A stretch of DNA of 14,580 nucleotides from Streptomyces sp. NRRL S-350. GTDB lineage: Bacteria; Actinomycetota; Actinomycetes; Streptomycetales; Streptomycetaceae. This document shows positions 1 through 7,436 of this stretch, piece after piece. Each line of letters starts with the position of its first letter. Position 1 is the stretch's first letter. Under the pieces are notes generated by a model. That model worked only from the letters and a program-made list of their open reading frames with translations. It was not told the origin of the DNA and did not search any database. Location: assembly GCF_000719705.1 (NCBI RefSeq), contig NZ_JOHO01000100.1, positions 1 to 14,580 on the forward strand. The letters are read 5' to 3'. A program made the translations under genes and the position numbers.

Positions 1-178
1 GGCAGTCGTCGAGGCGGCGGGCCGCTTCGGCGGCGGGGATGCCCAGGGCCGCGCAGACCGCGCGGGCGCTGCGCAGGGGTTCGCCGGTGCGGCGGGCGAC
101 GAGGGCGTAGGCCTCGGCGGGGGTGATGCCTCGGGTGAGGGCGTGCCGGGCGAGCGTGGCGAGGGACGGCTGTCGCAT
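1..178 (-). CDS. Hypothetical protein, N-terminal 59 residues (runs off the window)
   Basis: An ATG at 178 on the minus strand opens a frame that stays open to the window edge, so only the first 59 codons are present. The peptide begins MRQPSLATLARHALTRG and continues with an alanine- and arginine-rich, probably helical sequence (PAEAYALVARR, then AARRLDD). It starts 12 bases after the stop of the truncated ATP-binding gene upstream, so the two were probably one transcript. Small helical proteins next to RsbW-like ATPases and HTH regulators are frequent in streptomycetes, but I do not recognise this family and assign no function. If the upstream gene lost its promoter along with its 5' half, this gene may be silent or use another promoter. 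Confidence 0.55.
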   Translation of the reverse strand, partial: MRQPSLATLARHALTRGITPAEAYALVARRTGEPLRSARAVCAALGIPAAEAARRLDDC

Positions 179-190
179 CGGGGGGCGCTT

Positions 191-454
191 TCAGACGGTG
201 AGGAGGGCGGAGGGGAGGGAGGGGGCGACGAGCGCCCAGACGAACTTGCCGACGCCGCCCGGGCGCGGGCGGCAACCCCAGTGCTCGGCGAGCTCGTTGA
301 CGAGGAACAGCCCGCGTCCGCACTCGTCGTCGGGTGCGGCGGCACGGACGGAGGGACGCCCGGCGCCGGCGTCGTGCACCTCCAGCCGAAGGGGGGCGGC
401 GGGAGACGAGCATGGGCTACCTCGGACGGGGCGGAATAGAGTGGGGTTCACCAC
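191..454 (-). pseudogene. Truncated RsbW-like ATP-binding (HATPase_c_2) protein, N-terminal half missing
   Basis: From about codon 22 the frame reads as the C-terminal half of an anti-sigma-factor-like histidine-kinase-type ATPase. LRLEVHDAG fits the G1/N-G region, GRGLFLVNELAEHWG (residues 46-60) fits the G2 box and its following helix, and GKFVWALV is the last strand. Intact family members are usually about 130-150 residues and carry an N-box helix (xxNAxxH) before this. Here only about 21 unrelated residues precede it, from a GTG at 454, and I found no N-box in any frame up to 566. Without the N-box, ATP and Mg binding should fail, so this is most likely a remnant. The break lies near 390-395. 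Family assignment is fairly secure; whether the stub is translated is unknown. Confidence 0.65.
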
Positions 455-475
455 TGTTGGTGATGTGCTGGTGAC
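448..475. promoter_or_regulatory. Candidate operator upstream of the HTH/TPR regulator gene
   Basis: TCACCA (448-453) and TGGTGA (458-463) are perfect inverted 6-mers separated by CTGT. A third TGGTGA follows at 469-474, exactly 11 bases after the second, so two same-facing copies lie on the same face of the helix. The cluster lies about 100 bases before the regulator start and overlaps the GTG of the truncated ATPase frame. The layout suits binding by a dimeric HTH protein, possibly autoregulation. No convincing -10/-35 pair was found here, and the function is inferred only. Confidence 0.35.
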
Positions 476-529
476 GAACAGTCAACCGTCCTGGTCTGCG
501 GTCGGCCATGGTCGAGCCGAGCCGGGAAG

Positions 530-547
530 TTGAAACCCTTGAAACCG
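530..547 (+). repeat. Two tandem 9-bp direct repeats just upstream of the regulator start
   Basis: TTGAAACCC is followed at once by TTGAAACCG. The pair ends about 20 bases before the GTG start of the HTH/TPR gene and just before its ribosome binding site (AAGGGGGA, 553-560). It would lie in the 5' leader or promoter and could be a protein-binding or translational-control element; this is inference. Confidence 0.35.
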
Positions 548-566
548 CCTGCAAGGGGGAACTATC

Positions 567-1901
567 GTGCGAACCGGCCGTGAGCCGAACCGTAAGCTCG
601 CTTCGCTGATGGTCGAAGCAGCGTGGGGAAACGGCGAGTTGGCGCGGGCCGTCAATCGGGTTGGTACCGAGGTCGGGCAACGGCTCAAGTACGACGCCTC
701 GGCCGTTTCTCACTGGCTCGGCGGCACGTCGCCTGCGGCGAAGTCCTTGCCGGTGGTCTTGGAAACGTTGGCACGGAAACTCAAGCGGCCGATCACCGCT
801 TTCGAGGCCGGGTTTCGCGACGTGCTTACCACCGCTGACGAGCCGACGGATACGGTGTCAGGGCTTGTCGATCTGGGGAGTCTCGACATGGACCCATCCC
901 GGCGCGGAGTTCTCACAGCCAGCCTGTACTCGGTGGCCCTCACCATTCCGGGTTGGCCCGACCTGGTGGGCCGTTTCGAGAAACTGCGGACCGACCCGCA
1001 CTCGCGGATCGGCATGGCAGAGGTTCAGTCGGTCGTCGCCATGACCGAACGGATCAGCGACCTGGACGACCAGTTCGGTGGCCGAATGGCCCGACCGATG
1101 GCCGCCTCATTCCTGGTCAACACGATCGCCCCGTACCTGCAGGCGGAGGCCACCGAGGGCGTCCGCGAGGCGATGCTGTCGGCCGCAGCTGACCACTGCT
1201 ACCTGACCGGCTACATGGCGATGGACGAGCGCCACGATGCCCTGGCGCAGCGCTACTACCTGAAGGCTCTGGAGCTGGCCGGGCATGCGGGCGATCACCT
1301 CACGTACTGCACCACTCTGCGTGGCATGAGCGTGCAGGCCGTCGACCTCGGCCACGGCAGTGCTGCCACACGGTTGGCGGATGCCGCCTCGGCTGCCTCC
1401 CCGCAGGCCGGCCCCCGCATGAGGGCCTTCCTCGCGGGTCAACAGGCCCACGCCACCGCCCGGACCGGGGACAGGGCCGGAGCCTTGTACCACCTGCGGA
1501 TAGCGGAAGTCGCGATGGAGCAAGCCGAGTCCAAGGCGAAGGCGTTCGGCTCCTACGATCCGTCCTCCCTCGCGTACCACGAGGCCAAGGTCCGCTGGGA
1601 ACTCGGCGACAAGATCGGCGCCATCAGCGCCATGGAGGCGTCCGACCGGTTGCGGTACTCGGTGTACGTGCGCAATCGGGTGCGGATGACCGGCATGCTC
1701 GCAGAGTGGAAGCTGCAGGCCGGCCGCCTCGAAGAAGCCTGTGCGGACTGGCACCGAGCTCTCGACGACTACCCGGCAGTCCAGTCCGGCCGGGCCGACG
1801 ACCGCTTTCGCTCGATGATGGCCATGATCAGGCCCTATCAGGGCAACCGGTACGCACGCGACTTGTACGACCGTGCTCGACCGATGGCGAAGGCGGCCTG
1901 A
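567..1901 (+). CDS. HTH regulator with C-terminal helical (TPR-like) repeats, NsdA/NsdB-like type
   Basis: This is a 444-residue protein from a GTG start with AAGGGGGA six bases upstream. The N-terminal part (about residues 20-85) looks like an XRE/lambda-type HTH; LKYDASAVSHWLGG (40-53) is the probable recognition helix. After a linker comes S111-RRGVLTAS, a twin-arginine-like motif with a short hydrophobic stretch. It lies internally behind a DNA-binding domain, so it is very unlikely to act in export. Residues 150-440 are helical with repeated patterns such as ALAQRYYLKALELAGHAGDH and CADWHRALDDY, as in tetratricopeptide repeats. Streptomycete proteins of this build include negative regulators of differentiation and antibiotic production, so a cytoplasmic signalling or transcription role is inferred. 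It diverges from the truncated ATPase gene and converges on hrpB; no clear terminator is visible in 1902-1994. Confidence 0.75.
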   Translation: MRTGREPNRKLASLMVEAAWGNGELARAVNRVGTEVGQRLKYDASAVSHWLGGTSPAAKSLPVVLETLARKLKRPITAFEAGFRDVLTTADEPTDTVSGLVDLGSLDMDPSRRGVLTASLYSVALTIPGWPDLVGRFEKLRTDPHSRIGMAEVQSVVAMTERISDLDDQFGGRMARPMAASFLVNTIAPYLQAEATEGVREAMLSAAADHCYLTGYMAMDERHDALAQRYYLKALELAGHAGDHLTYCTTLRGMSVQAVDLGHGSAATRLADAASAASPQAGPRMRAFLAGQQAHATARTGDRAGALYHLRIAEVAMEQAESKAKAFGSYDPSSLAYHEAKVRWELGDKIGAISAMEASDRLRYSVYVRNRVRMTGMLAEWKLQAGRLEEACADWHRALDDYPAVQSGRADDRFRSMMAMIRPYQGNRYARDLYDRARPMAKAA

Positions 1902-1994
1902 CCCGAACCCGGCCGCGTGGAGTCGGTCGAGGTCTCCTGTCTTGGTGCGCTAGCCGCCCTGATCACCGCCACCGCCGCGGTCGTCCTCTGCCTG

Positions 1995-4511
1995 TCACTT
2001 CCGGGTGTTGGTGCGGCGGGTGGGCTCTGCTGTGGTCGGGTCTTCGGGCCAGGGGTGGCGGGGGTAGCGGCCCCTGAGATCGGCGCGGACGGCGCGGTAG
2101 CCGTCGCGCCAGAAGGACGCCAGGTCGGCGGTGACGGCGGCGGGGCGGCCGGCGGGGGAGAGCAGGTGGACCGTGAGCGGGACGCGCCCGCCGGCCAGGG
2201 CAGGGGTGGCTGCCCAGCCGAAGAGTTCTTGCAACTTGACTGCCAGGACCGGGCGTTCGGTGCTGTAGTCGACTCGTATCTTGGAGCCGGACGGCACCGC
2301 GATGCGTTCGGGGGCGAGTTCGTCGAGGCGCCCGGCTTCTCCGGTTGCCCAGGGCAGCAGGCGCTGGAGGGCGGCGGTGGTGTCGATCCTCGCGAGGTCG
2401 GCGCGGCGGCGGGCGCGCGAGAGCTCCGGCTCCAGCCATTCGTCCGCGCGTCGGAGCAGGGCCTCATCGGAGACGTCCGGCCAGGGGTCGCCGACGGCGG
2501 CGTGCAGGAAGGCGAGGCGTTCGCGCAGGTTGGACGGAAAGGCGAGCAGGGAGCTGATGCCTTCGCGTGTGAGGCCTTCGAGGAGGGCGGCCCGGACGAG
2601 GGTGCGGTCGGGGCGGGCCAACGGTTTCTCCGCGAGTTCGATGGCGCCGAGGGATTCCACCTGGCGGGAGACGACGTCGCCTCGGCGGGTGTCCCAGTGG
2701 ACCTCTTCGCGGGCGGTGAGCATCGTCGCGCCGGCGAGCAGGGCGGTGTCCTCGTCGAGGGCGGCGGCGTGCAGGACCCGCGCCGAGTGTGAGCCCGCCG
2801 GGCGGTCGGCGACGGCGACGGCGAGCCAGGGCTGGGTGCCGAGCACCGTGCCGGGGGCGAGTTCGGCGGCCGTGCCGGAGGCCATCAGGTACGGGCTGCG
2901 TTCGCCGGGGGCGGGGCGGTCGACGCGGGCCCGGGCGATGCGCTCCGGGAAGGCGAGGGCGACGACGAGTCCGGCGGCCGTGGTGTCGGGCAGGGTGGTG
3001 GCGGGTTCGTCGGACGTGGCGCGTACCAGTCGGCGGACTTCGTCGCGCCAGCGTCCGGCGTAGGGGTCGCGGGAGTCCTTCACGGCTCGCCAGACCGCGC
3101 CGAGGTCGTCGCCGAGGGTGCGCGGCGGTTCTTCGGAGAGCAGGGCGACCACTTCGGACGCCCGGCGGGCGCCCACGGCGGGAGCGCCGTCGACCAGGGC
3201 GCGGCCCAGTCGGGGGTGCAGCCCGGTGCGGGCGAGTCGGGTGCCGCGCGCGGTGGCCCGTCCGTCCGGGGTGACCGCGCCGAGGGCGTGGAGTGTCTGC
3301 CGGGCGGCGGCCATGGCGCCGGCCGGGGGCCGGTCGGGCAGGGCGAGGCCGGTGGCGTCCGGGTCGCCCCAGCAGGCGGCCTGGAGGGCGAAGGAGGTGA
3401 GGTCGGCGAGGGCGATCTCGGGGGTGGGGTAGCGGGCGGCGCGGGCGTCCTCGGCCTCGTGCCAGCAGCGGTACACGGTGCCGGGGGCCTCGCGGCCGGC
3501 GCGGCCGGCGCGTTGGCGGGCGGCGGCGAGCGAAGCGCGGACGGTGACGAGGGCGGCGAGGCCGCGGGCGTGGTCGGTGCGTGGTTCGCGGGCGAGTCCG
3601 GCGTCGACCACGACCCGGACGCCGGGCACGGTGAGCGAGGATTCGGCGACGGCGGTGGCGAGCACGACCCGCCGGGTGGGGGACGGGGTGAGCGCGGCGT
3701 CCTGGACGGCTTGCGGGGCGCGGCCGTGCAGTTGCAGGACGTCGGCTGCCGCGCCGTCCAACTGCCCGGCGACGCGGGCGATCTCGCCGACGCCGGGCAG
3801 GAAGCAGAGCACGTCGCCGTCGCGTTCGTCCAGGGCCCGCCGGACGACGGCTGCGACGTGGTCGAGCAGCGCGTGGTCGACCCGGGTGCCGTGGGCGGGC
3901 CGGACGGCGCGTGGCGGCGGCGCCCAGACGACCTCCACCGGGTGGGAGACCCCGTGGGCCGCCACGACGGGTGCGCCGCCGAGGAGTTCGGCCCAGGCCT
4001 CGGTGTCGGACGTGGCGGAGGCGCAGATCAGCCCGAGTTCGGGCCGTAGTGCCGCCCGGACGTCCAGGAGGAAGGCGAGGGCGGTGTCGGCGTCGAGGTG
4101 CCGTTCGTGGCACTCGTCCAGGACGACCACGTCGACGCCCGGCAACTCCTGGTCGCGCTGCAGCCGTTGCAGCAGCACACCGGTGGTGACGACCTCGACC
4201 ACCGTCTCCGGGCCGACGCGGCGCTCGCCGCGCACGGTGTAGCCGACCCGGCCGCCGACCGCCTGCCCCGGCCCGAGCAGCCAGGCCATCCGCTTGGCGG
4301 CCGCTCGGACGGCGAGCCGGCGCGGTTCGGCGACCAGGACCCGGCGCACCGGGCGTCCGTCGTCGAGCAGCCCGGCCAGGGCGAGCGGCACCAGGGTGGT
4401 CTTGCCGGTGCCGGGGGGAGCGGCGAGGACGGCGGTGCCGGGCCCGGCGAGCGCGTCGTGCAGGGCGGGCAGGGCGGTGCGGACGGGCAGGTCGCGCCAG
4501 GCCGGGTTCAA
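1995..4511 (-). CDS. hrpB: ATP-dependent helicase HrpB (DEAH/RHA family)
   Basis: This is an 838-residue superfamily 2 helicase, the usual HrpB length. From the chosen start: Walker A in APPGTGKTT (G34-T39), motif Ia AEPRRLAVRAAA (61-72), motif II as DECH (132-135) within DECHERHLD, motif III SAT (165-167), motif V ATAVAESSLTV (285-295) and motif VI QRAGRAGR (333-340). The C-terminal half matches the HrpB-specific region. Bacterial HrpB proteins are RNA-helicase-like NTPases whose precise role is poorly defined. The frame is open far upstream, but that part lies antiparallel or out of frame within the methyltransferase gene. I chose TTG at 4511, with GAGG nine bases before it, because homology begins at once (NPAWRDLPVRTALPAL). 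A CTG at 4520 overlapping the upstream TGA is the alternative. The gap to the methyltransferase stop is five bases, so translational coupling is likely. Confidence 0.9.
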   Translation of the reverse strand: MNPAWRDLPVRTALPALHDALAGPGTAVLAAPPGTGKTTLVPLALAGLLDDGRPVRRVLVAEPRRLAVRAAAKRMAWLLGPGQAVGGRVGYTVRGERRVGPETVVEVVTTGVLLQRLQRDQELPGVDVVVLDECHERHLDADTALAFLLDVRAALRPELGLICASATSDTEAWAELLGGAPVVAAHGVSHPVEVVWAPPPRAVRPAHGTRVDHALLDHVAAVVRRALDERDGDVLCFLPGVGEIARVAGQLDGAAADVLQLHGRAPQAVQDAALTPSPTRRVVLATAVAESSLTVPGVRVVVDAGLAREPRTDHARGLAALVTVRASLAAARQRAGRAGREAPGTVYRCWHEAEDARAARYPTPEIALADLTSFALQAACWGDPDATGLALPDRPPAGAMAAARQTLHALGAVTPDGRATARGTRLARTGLHPRLGRALVDGAPAVGARRASEVVALLSEEPPRTLGDDLGAVWRAVKDSRDPYAGRWRDEVRRLVRATSDEPATTLPDTTAAGLVVALAFPERIARARVDRPAPGERSPYLMASGTAAELAPGTVLGTQPWLAVAVADRPAGSHSARVLHAAALDEDTALLAGATMLTAREEVHWDTRRGDVVSRQVESLGAIELAEKPLARPDRTLVRAALLEGLTREGISSLLAFPSNLRERLAFLHAAVGDPWPDVSDEALLRRADEWLEPELSRARRRADLARIDTTAALQRLLPWATGEAGRLDELAPERIAVPSGSKIRVDYSTERPVLAVKLQELFGWAATPALAGGRVPLTVHLLSPAGRPAAVTADLASFWRDGYRAVRADLRGRYPRHPWPEDPTTAEPTRRTNTRK

Positions 4512-4516
4512 GGTGC

Positions 4517-5431
4517 TCAGCCTCGCTCGGTCACGAAGATCGCCGTGCCGGGGATCAGCCGGCCGCGCAGCGGGGACCAGCCGCCCCATTCCTGCTCCAG
4601 GCCGGCCGGCCACTCGGGCTCGACCAGGTCGACGAGGCGGAAGCCGGCGGTGACGAGTTCGCGGATCCGGTCGCCGAGGGTGCGGTGGTGTTCGACGTAG
4701 GTGGCGCGGCCGTGCTCGTCCTGCTCGACGTACGGGGTGCGGTCGAAGTAGGAGGACACCGCGGTGAGGCCTTCGACGCCGGGTTCGTCGGGGAACGCCC
4801 AGCGGATGGGGTGGGTCACGGAGAACACCCAGCGGCCGCCGGGTCGCAGCACCCGGTGCACCTCGCGCATCAGCGCGGTGGTGTCGGCGCTGAAGGGGAC
4901 GGCACCGTAGGCGGAGCAGGCGAGGTCGAAGGAGCCGTCGGCGAAGGGCAGGACGGCGGCGTCGGCCTGGACGACCGGGACGGGGACGGCGCCGCGGCCG
5001 AGGTCGATCCGGCGGGAGTGCTGGAGCTGGCGGTAGGAGATGTCCAGTGCCACGGGGCGGGCGCCGCGGCCGGCCAGCCAGCGGGAGCACTGGGCGGCGC
5101 CGGCGCCGATCTCCAGCACGTCCTTGCCGGTGACGTCGCCGAGCAGCCGGGCGTCGGCCTCGTCCAGGCCTTCGGGGCACCAGGTGAAGCGGTCGTCGCC
5201 GAGGAAGTCGCCGTGCTCGTCCTGGTACTCGTCGGCGTTGCGGTCCCACCAGTGGCGGCTGGCCCGGCTGCTCTCGCCGGTGCCGGCCTCGCGCCGGACC
5301 GCGTCGTCGTCGCCTTCGACGGCGCCGTCGAAGGCTCTGTCGACAGCGCCCTCGGCATCGGGGGCGGGCCCGTCGGCGCCGAGATCGTTCGGGTCGGTCT
5401 GGGGGGTGGTGGCCACGGTGACAATGCCCAT
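4517..5431 (-). CDS. Class I SAM-dependent methyltransferase (Methyltransf_11-like)
   Basis: This 304-residue cytoplasmic protein has a Rossmann-type methyltransferase core. Motif I is DVLEIGAGAAQCSRWLA (104-120, with E107 and G109-x-G111 for SAM), followed by ALDISYRQL (motif II acidic residue), ADAAVLPFADGSFDLA (post-II region) and VHRVLRPGGRWVFSVTHP (motif III region). The N-terminal 55 residues are acidic and low in complexity (EGAVDRAFDGAVEGDDD), then comes an aromatic segment SRHWWDRNADEYQ often seen in this group. The substrate cannot be told from sequence. ATG 5431 was chosen because a -10 box (TACCCT) ends five bases before it, which suggests a leaderless mRNA; a GTG five codons later is possible. 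It heads a two-gene operon with hrpB and is divergent from rpsA, a conserved-looking housekeeping setting. Confidence 0.85.
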   Translation of the reverse strand: MGIVTVATTPQTDPNDLGADGPAPDAEGAVDRAFDGAVEGDDDAVRREAGTGESSRASRHWWDRNADEYQDEHGDFLGDDRFTWCPEGLDEADARLLGDVTGKDVLEIGAGAAQCSRWLAGRGARPVALDISYRQLQHSRRIDLGRGAVPVPVVQADAAVLPFADGSFDLACSAYGAVPFSADTTALMREVHRVLRPGGRWVFSVTHPIRWAFPDEPGVEGLTAVSSYFDRTPYVEQDEHGRATYVEHHRTLGDRIRELVTAGFRLVDLVEPEWPAGLEQEWGGWSPLRGRLIPGTAIFVTERG

Positions 5432-5442
5432 CGCGTAGGGTA
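5432..5442 (-). promoter_or_regulatory. -10 box for leaderless methyltransferase/hrpB transcript
   Basis: On the minus strand TACCCT (5442 to 5437) fits TAnnnT and is followed by five bases and then the ATG at 5431. There is no Shine-Dalgarno sequence. Transcription would start at or next to the A of ATG. The -35 region is not well conserved. Confidence 0.5.
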
Positions 5443-5601
5443 TGAGTGCGGAAGCGCCGCTGCCGCGAACCGGCCCGCAAGGGCCCGGGTCCTGGCGGTG
5501 GCATCCGGGGAAAAAGGCTCCTGCGGGCGCCACCGAGAGGTGCGCAATCGGAGGATATGGCCTGATCCGTACCAGGCTCCACCGTCTTGCCGTCCTTGGC
5601 A
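5443..5601. other. Intergenic DNA between the divergent promoters, no gene seen
   Basis: Together with the rpsA promoter and leader this makes up the 413-bp gap between methyltransferase and rpsA starts. The only structure noticed is a weak inverted repeat, GGTGGC (5497-5502) with GCCACC (5529-5534), whose 26-base loop contains an A5 run. A GGAGGA followed by ATG GCC TGA (about 5550-5563) is too short and badly spaced to call a leader peptide. No riboswitch class was recognised. Confidence 0.3.
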
Positions 5602-5630
5602 TTGACCGTGCCTGGCCGTCCCCGTATGCT
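5602..5630 (+). promoter_or_regulatory. rpsA promoter, near-consensus sigma-70/HrdB type
   Basis: TTGACC (5602-5607) and TATGCT (5625-5630) are separated by exactly 17 bases and match -35 TTGACA and -10 TANNNT closely. The expected start is near 5636-5638, about 207 bases before the rpsA ATG. This is the best-formed promoter in the window, as expected for a highly expressed ribosomal protein gene. Confidence 0.75.
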
Positions 5631-5636
5631 ACAAGT

Positions 5637-5844
5637 TGCGCTGCGGGCCTGCGCGCCTCGGACGGAGCAGGTCGCGCTCGCATCTGTCGAAGACCCCACG
5701 GTCGCAAGACGGACGCCGATTCTCGTTTTCGCGGGAATTTCGGTGCGCCGTGTTCTTGGCTGTCCGGCTTTCGGTGGGAGCGATACGGGCCCTCCGCGTG
5801 GCATTACCTACGACTTTCATGTCCGTACCGGAGCCCTTTTCCTA
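5637..5844 (+). promoter_or_regulatory. Long 5' leader of rpsA with stable hairpin
   Basis: If transcription starts near 5637, the untranslated leader is about 207 nt. It contains a 7-bp hairpin, ATTCTCG (5719-5725) with CGGGAAT (5732-5738, one T-G wobble) around a TTTTCG loop. It also holds other GC-rich segments able to pair, and a GGAG (5830-5833) 11 bases before the ATG. In gammaproteobacteria S1 represses its own translation through the mRNA leader. A similar feedback here is an inference and no known leader motif was recognised. Confidence 0.4.
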
Positions 5845-7335
5845 ATGACGAGCCCCACCGACTCCTCCCTCAGCACCACCCCGCAGGTCGCTGTCAACGA
5901 CATCGGCGACGCGGACGCGTTCCTCGCCGCGATCGACGAGACCATCAAGTACTTCAACGATGGCGACATCGTCGAGGGCGTCATCGTGAAGGTCGACCGT
6001 GACGAGGTGCTCCTCGACATCGGTTACAAGACCGAGGGCGTCATCCCGTCCCGCGAGCTCTCGATCAAGCACGACGTCGACCCGCACGAGGTCGTCGCCG
6101 TCGGCGACAACATCGAGGCCCTGGTTCTCCAGAAGGAGGACAAGGAGGGTCGTCTCATCCTGTCCAAGAAGCGCGCTCAGTACGAGCGTGCCTGGGGCAC
6201 GATCGAGAAGATCAAGGAAGAGGACGGCATCGTCACCGGTACCGTCATCGAGGTCGTCAAGGGTGGTCTCATCCTCGACATCGGCCTCCGTGGCTTCCTG
6301 CCGGCCTCGCTCGTCGAGATGCGCCGCGTCCGCGACCTCCAGCCCTACGTGGGCAAGGAGCTCGAGGCCAAGATCATCGAGCTGGACAAGAACCGCAACA
6401 ACGTGGTCCTGTCCCGCCGTGCCTGGCTGGAGCAGACCCAGAGCGAGGTCCGCCAGACCTTCCTCACCACCCTGCAGAAGGGCCAGGTGCGCTCCGGCGT
6501 CGTCTCCTCGATCGTCAACTTCGGTGCCTTCGTGGACCTGGGTGGCGTCGACGGCCTGGTGCACGTCTCCGAGCTGTCCTGGAAGCACATCGACCACCCG
6601 TCCGAGGTCGTCGAGGTCGGCCAGGAGGTCACCGTCGAGGTTCTCGACGTGGACATGGACCGCGAGCGCGTCTCCCTGTCGCTGAAGGCGACCCAGGAGG
6701 ACCCGTGGCAGCAGTTCGCCCGGACCCACCAGATCGGCCAGGTCGTCCCGGGTAAGGTCACCAAGCTGGTTCCGTTCGGTGCGTTCGTCCGCGTGGACGA
6801 GGGCATCGAGGGTCTGGTCCACATCTCCGAGCTGGCCGAGCGCCACGTGGAGATCCCGGAGCAGGTCGTCCAGGTCGGCGACGAGATCTTCGTCAAGGTC
6901 ATCGACATCGACCTGGAGCGTCGCCGCATCAGCCTGTCGCTGAAGCAGGCGAATGAGGCGCTGGGTGCCAACCCGGCCGAGGTCGACTTCGACCCGACCC
7001 TGTACGGCATGGCCGCCTCGTACGACGACCAGGGCAACTACATCTACCCGGAGGGCTTCGACCCCGAGGCGAACGACTGGCTGCCCGGCTTCGAGAAGCA
7101 GCGCGAGGAGTGGGAGCGCCAGTACGCCGAGGCGCAGTCCCGCTTCGAGCAGCACCAGGCCCAGGTCATCAAGAGCCGCGAGGCCGACGCCCAGGCTGCG
7201 GAGGAGGGCGGCGACGCCGTCGCCGCTGCCGCCGGTGGCTCGTACTCGTCCAGCAGCGACGAGGGCTCGGGCGCCCTGGCCTCCGACGAGGCCCTGGCCG
7301 CCCTGCGCGAGAAGCTGGCCGGCGGCCAGAGCTGA
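5845..7335 (+). CDS. rpsA: 30S ribosomal protein S1
   Basis: This 496-residue protein has four S1 RNA-binding (OB-fold) domains, at about residues 39-109, 126-191, 212-281 and 297-367. Each shows the family pattern, for example GDIVEGVIVKVDRDEVLLDIG in the first, NFGAFVDLGGVDGLVHVSEL in the third and PFGAFVRVDEGIEGLVHISEL in the fourth. The tail (about 375-496) is acidic and then Ser/Gly/Ala-rich, as in actinobacterial S1, which has fewer S1 domains than the six of E. coli. It helps the small subunit bind and unfold mRNA. ATG 5845 was chosen because MTSPTDSS is followed by TTPQVAVNDIG, the familiar actinobacterial N-terminus; the open frame upstream is untranslated leader. Codon choice includes more GGT and CGT than the neighbours, consistent with high expression. 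It is monocistronic, between a strong promoter and a strong terminator. Confidence 0.97.
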   Translation: MTSPTDSSLSTTPQVAVNDIGDADAFLAAIDETIKYFNDGDIVEGVIVKVDRDEVLLDIGYKTEGVIPSRELSIKHDVDPHEVVAVGDNIEALVLQKEDKEGRLILSKKRAQYERAWGTIEKIKEEDGIVTGTVIEVVKGGLILDIGLRGFLPASLVEMRRVRDLQPYVGKELEAKIIELDKNRNNVVLSRRAWLEQTQSEVRQTFLTTLQKGQVRSGVVSSIVNFGAFVDLGGVDGLVHVSELSWKHIDHPSEVVEVGQEVTVEVLDVDMDRERVSLSLKATQEDPWQQFARTHQIGQVVPGKVTKLVPFGAFVRVDEGIEGLVHISELAERHVEIPEQVVQVGDEIFVKVIDIDLERRRISLSLKQANEALGANPAEVDFDPTLYGMAASYDDQGNYIYPEGFDPEANDWLPGFEKQREEWERQYAEAQSRFEQHQAQVIKSREADAQAAEEGGDAVAAAAGGSYSSSSDEGSGALASDEALAALREKLAGGQS

Positions 7336-7369
7336 GGCTCTCGCTTCCCGCTAGCCGATAGCTAGACGG

Positions 7370-7412
7370 TGGGCCCCACCCGGAATCTCCGGGTGGGGCC
7401 CATTTCGTTTTT
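7370..7412 (+). terminator. Strong Rho-independent terminator of rpsA
   Basis: A perfect 14-bp stem (TGGGCCCCACCCGG, 7370-7383, with its complement at 7389-7402) closes a 5-base loop AATCT. It is followed by TTTCGTTTTT (7403-7412). It lies 34 bases after the rpsA stop. A small inverted repeat CTAGC-CGATA-GCTAG lies just before it. Confidence 0.92.
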
Positions 7413-7436
7413 CGCCATTCCTTATGCACTGCCGAC

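Noticed and set aside
123..533. Plus-strand open frames over the truncated ATPase region
   Set aside because: They lack a ribosome binding site and protein-like composition, and they oppose a recognisable ATPase domain.
5432..5636. A possible riboswitch upstream of rpsA or the methyltransferase
   Set aside because: No conserved core of a known class was recognisable. Most of this stretch lies upstream of the rpsA transcription start, and the methyltransferase appears leaderless.
4512..5804. In-frame upstream extension of HrpB by 431 codons
   Set aside because: The extension is Arg/Pro-rich with no homology, overlaps the real methyltransferase gene in another frame, and would double the usual N-terminus. 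HrpB homology begins right after 4511.
5587..5844. Upstream extension of the S1 protein by 86 codons
   Set aside because: The known S1 N-terminus begins at the ATG at 5845, and the extension would start before the predicted transcription start near 5637.
5842..7155. A 437-codon minus-strand frame opposite rpsA
   Set aside because: It is the mirror of S1 codons and yields a Leu/Val/Asp-rich low-complexity product. rpsA is certain and highly expressed.
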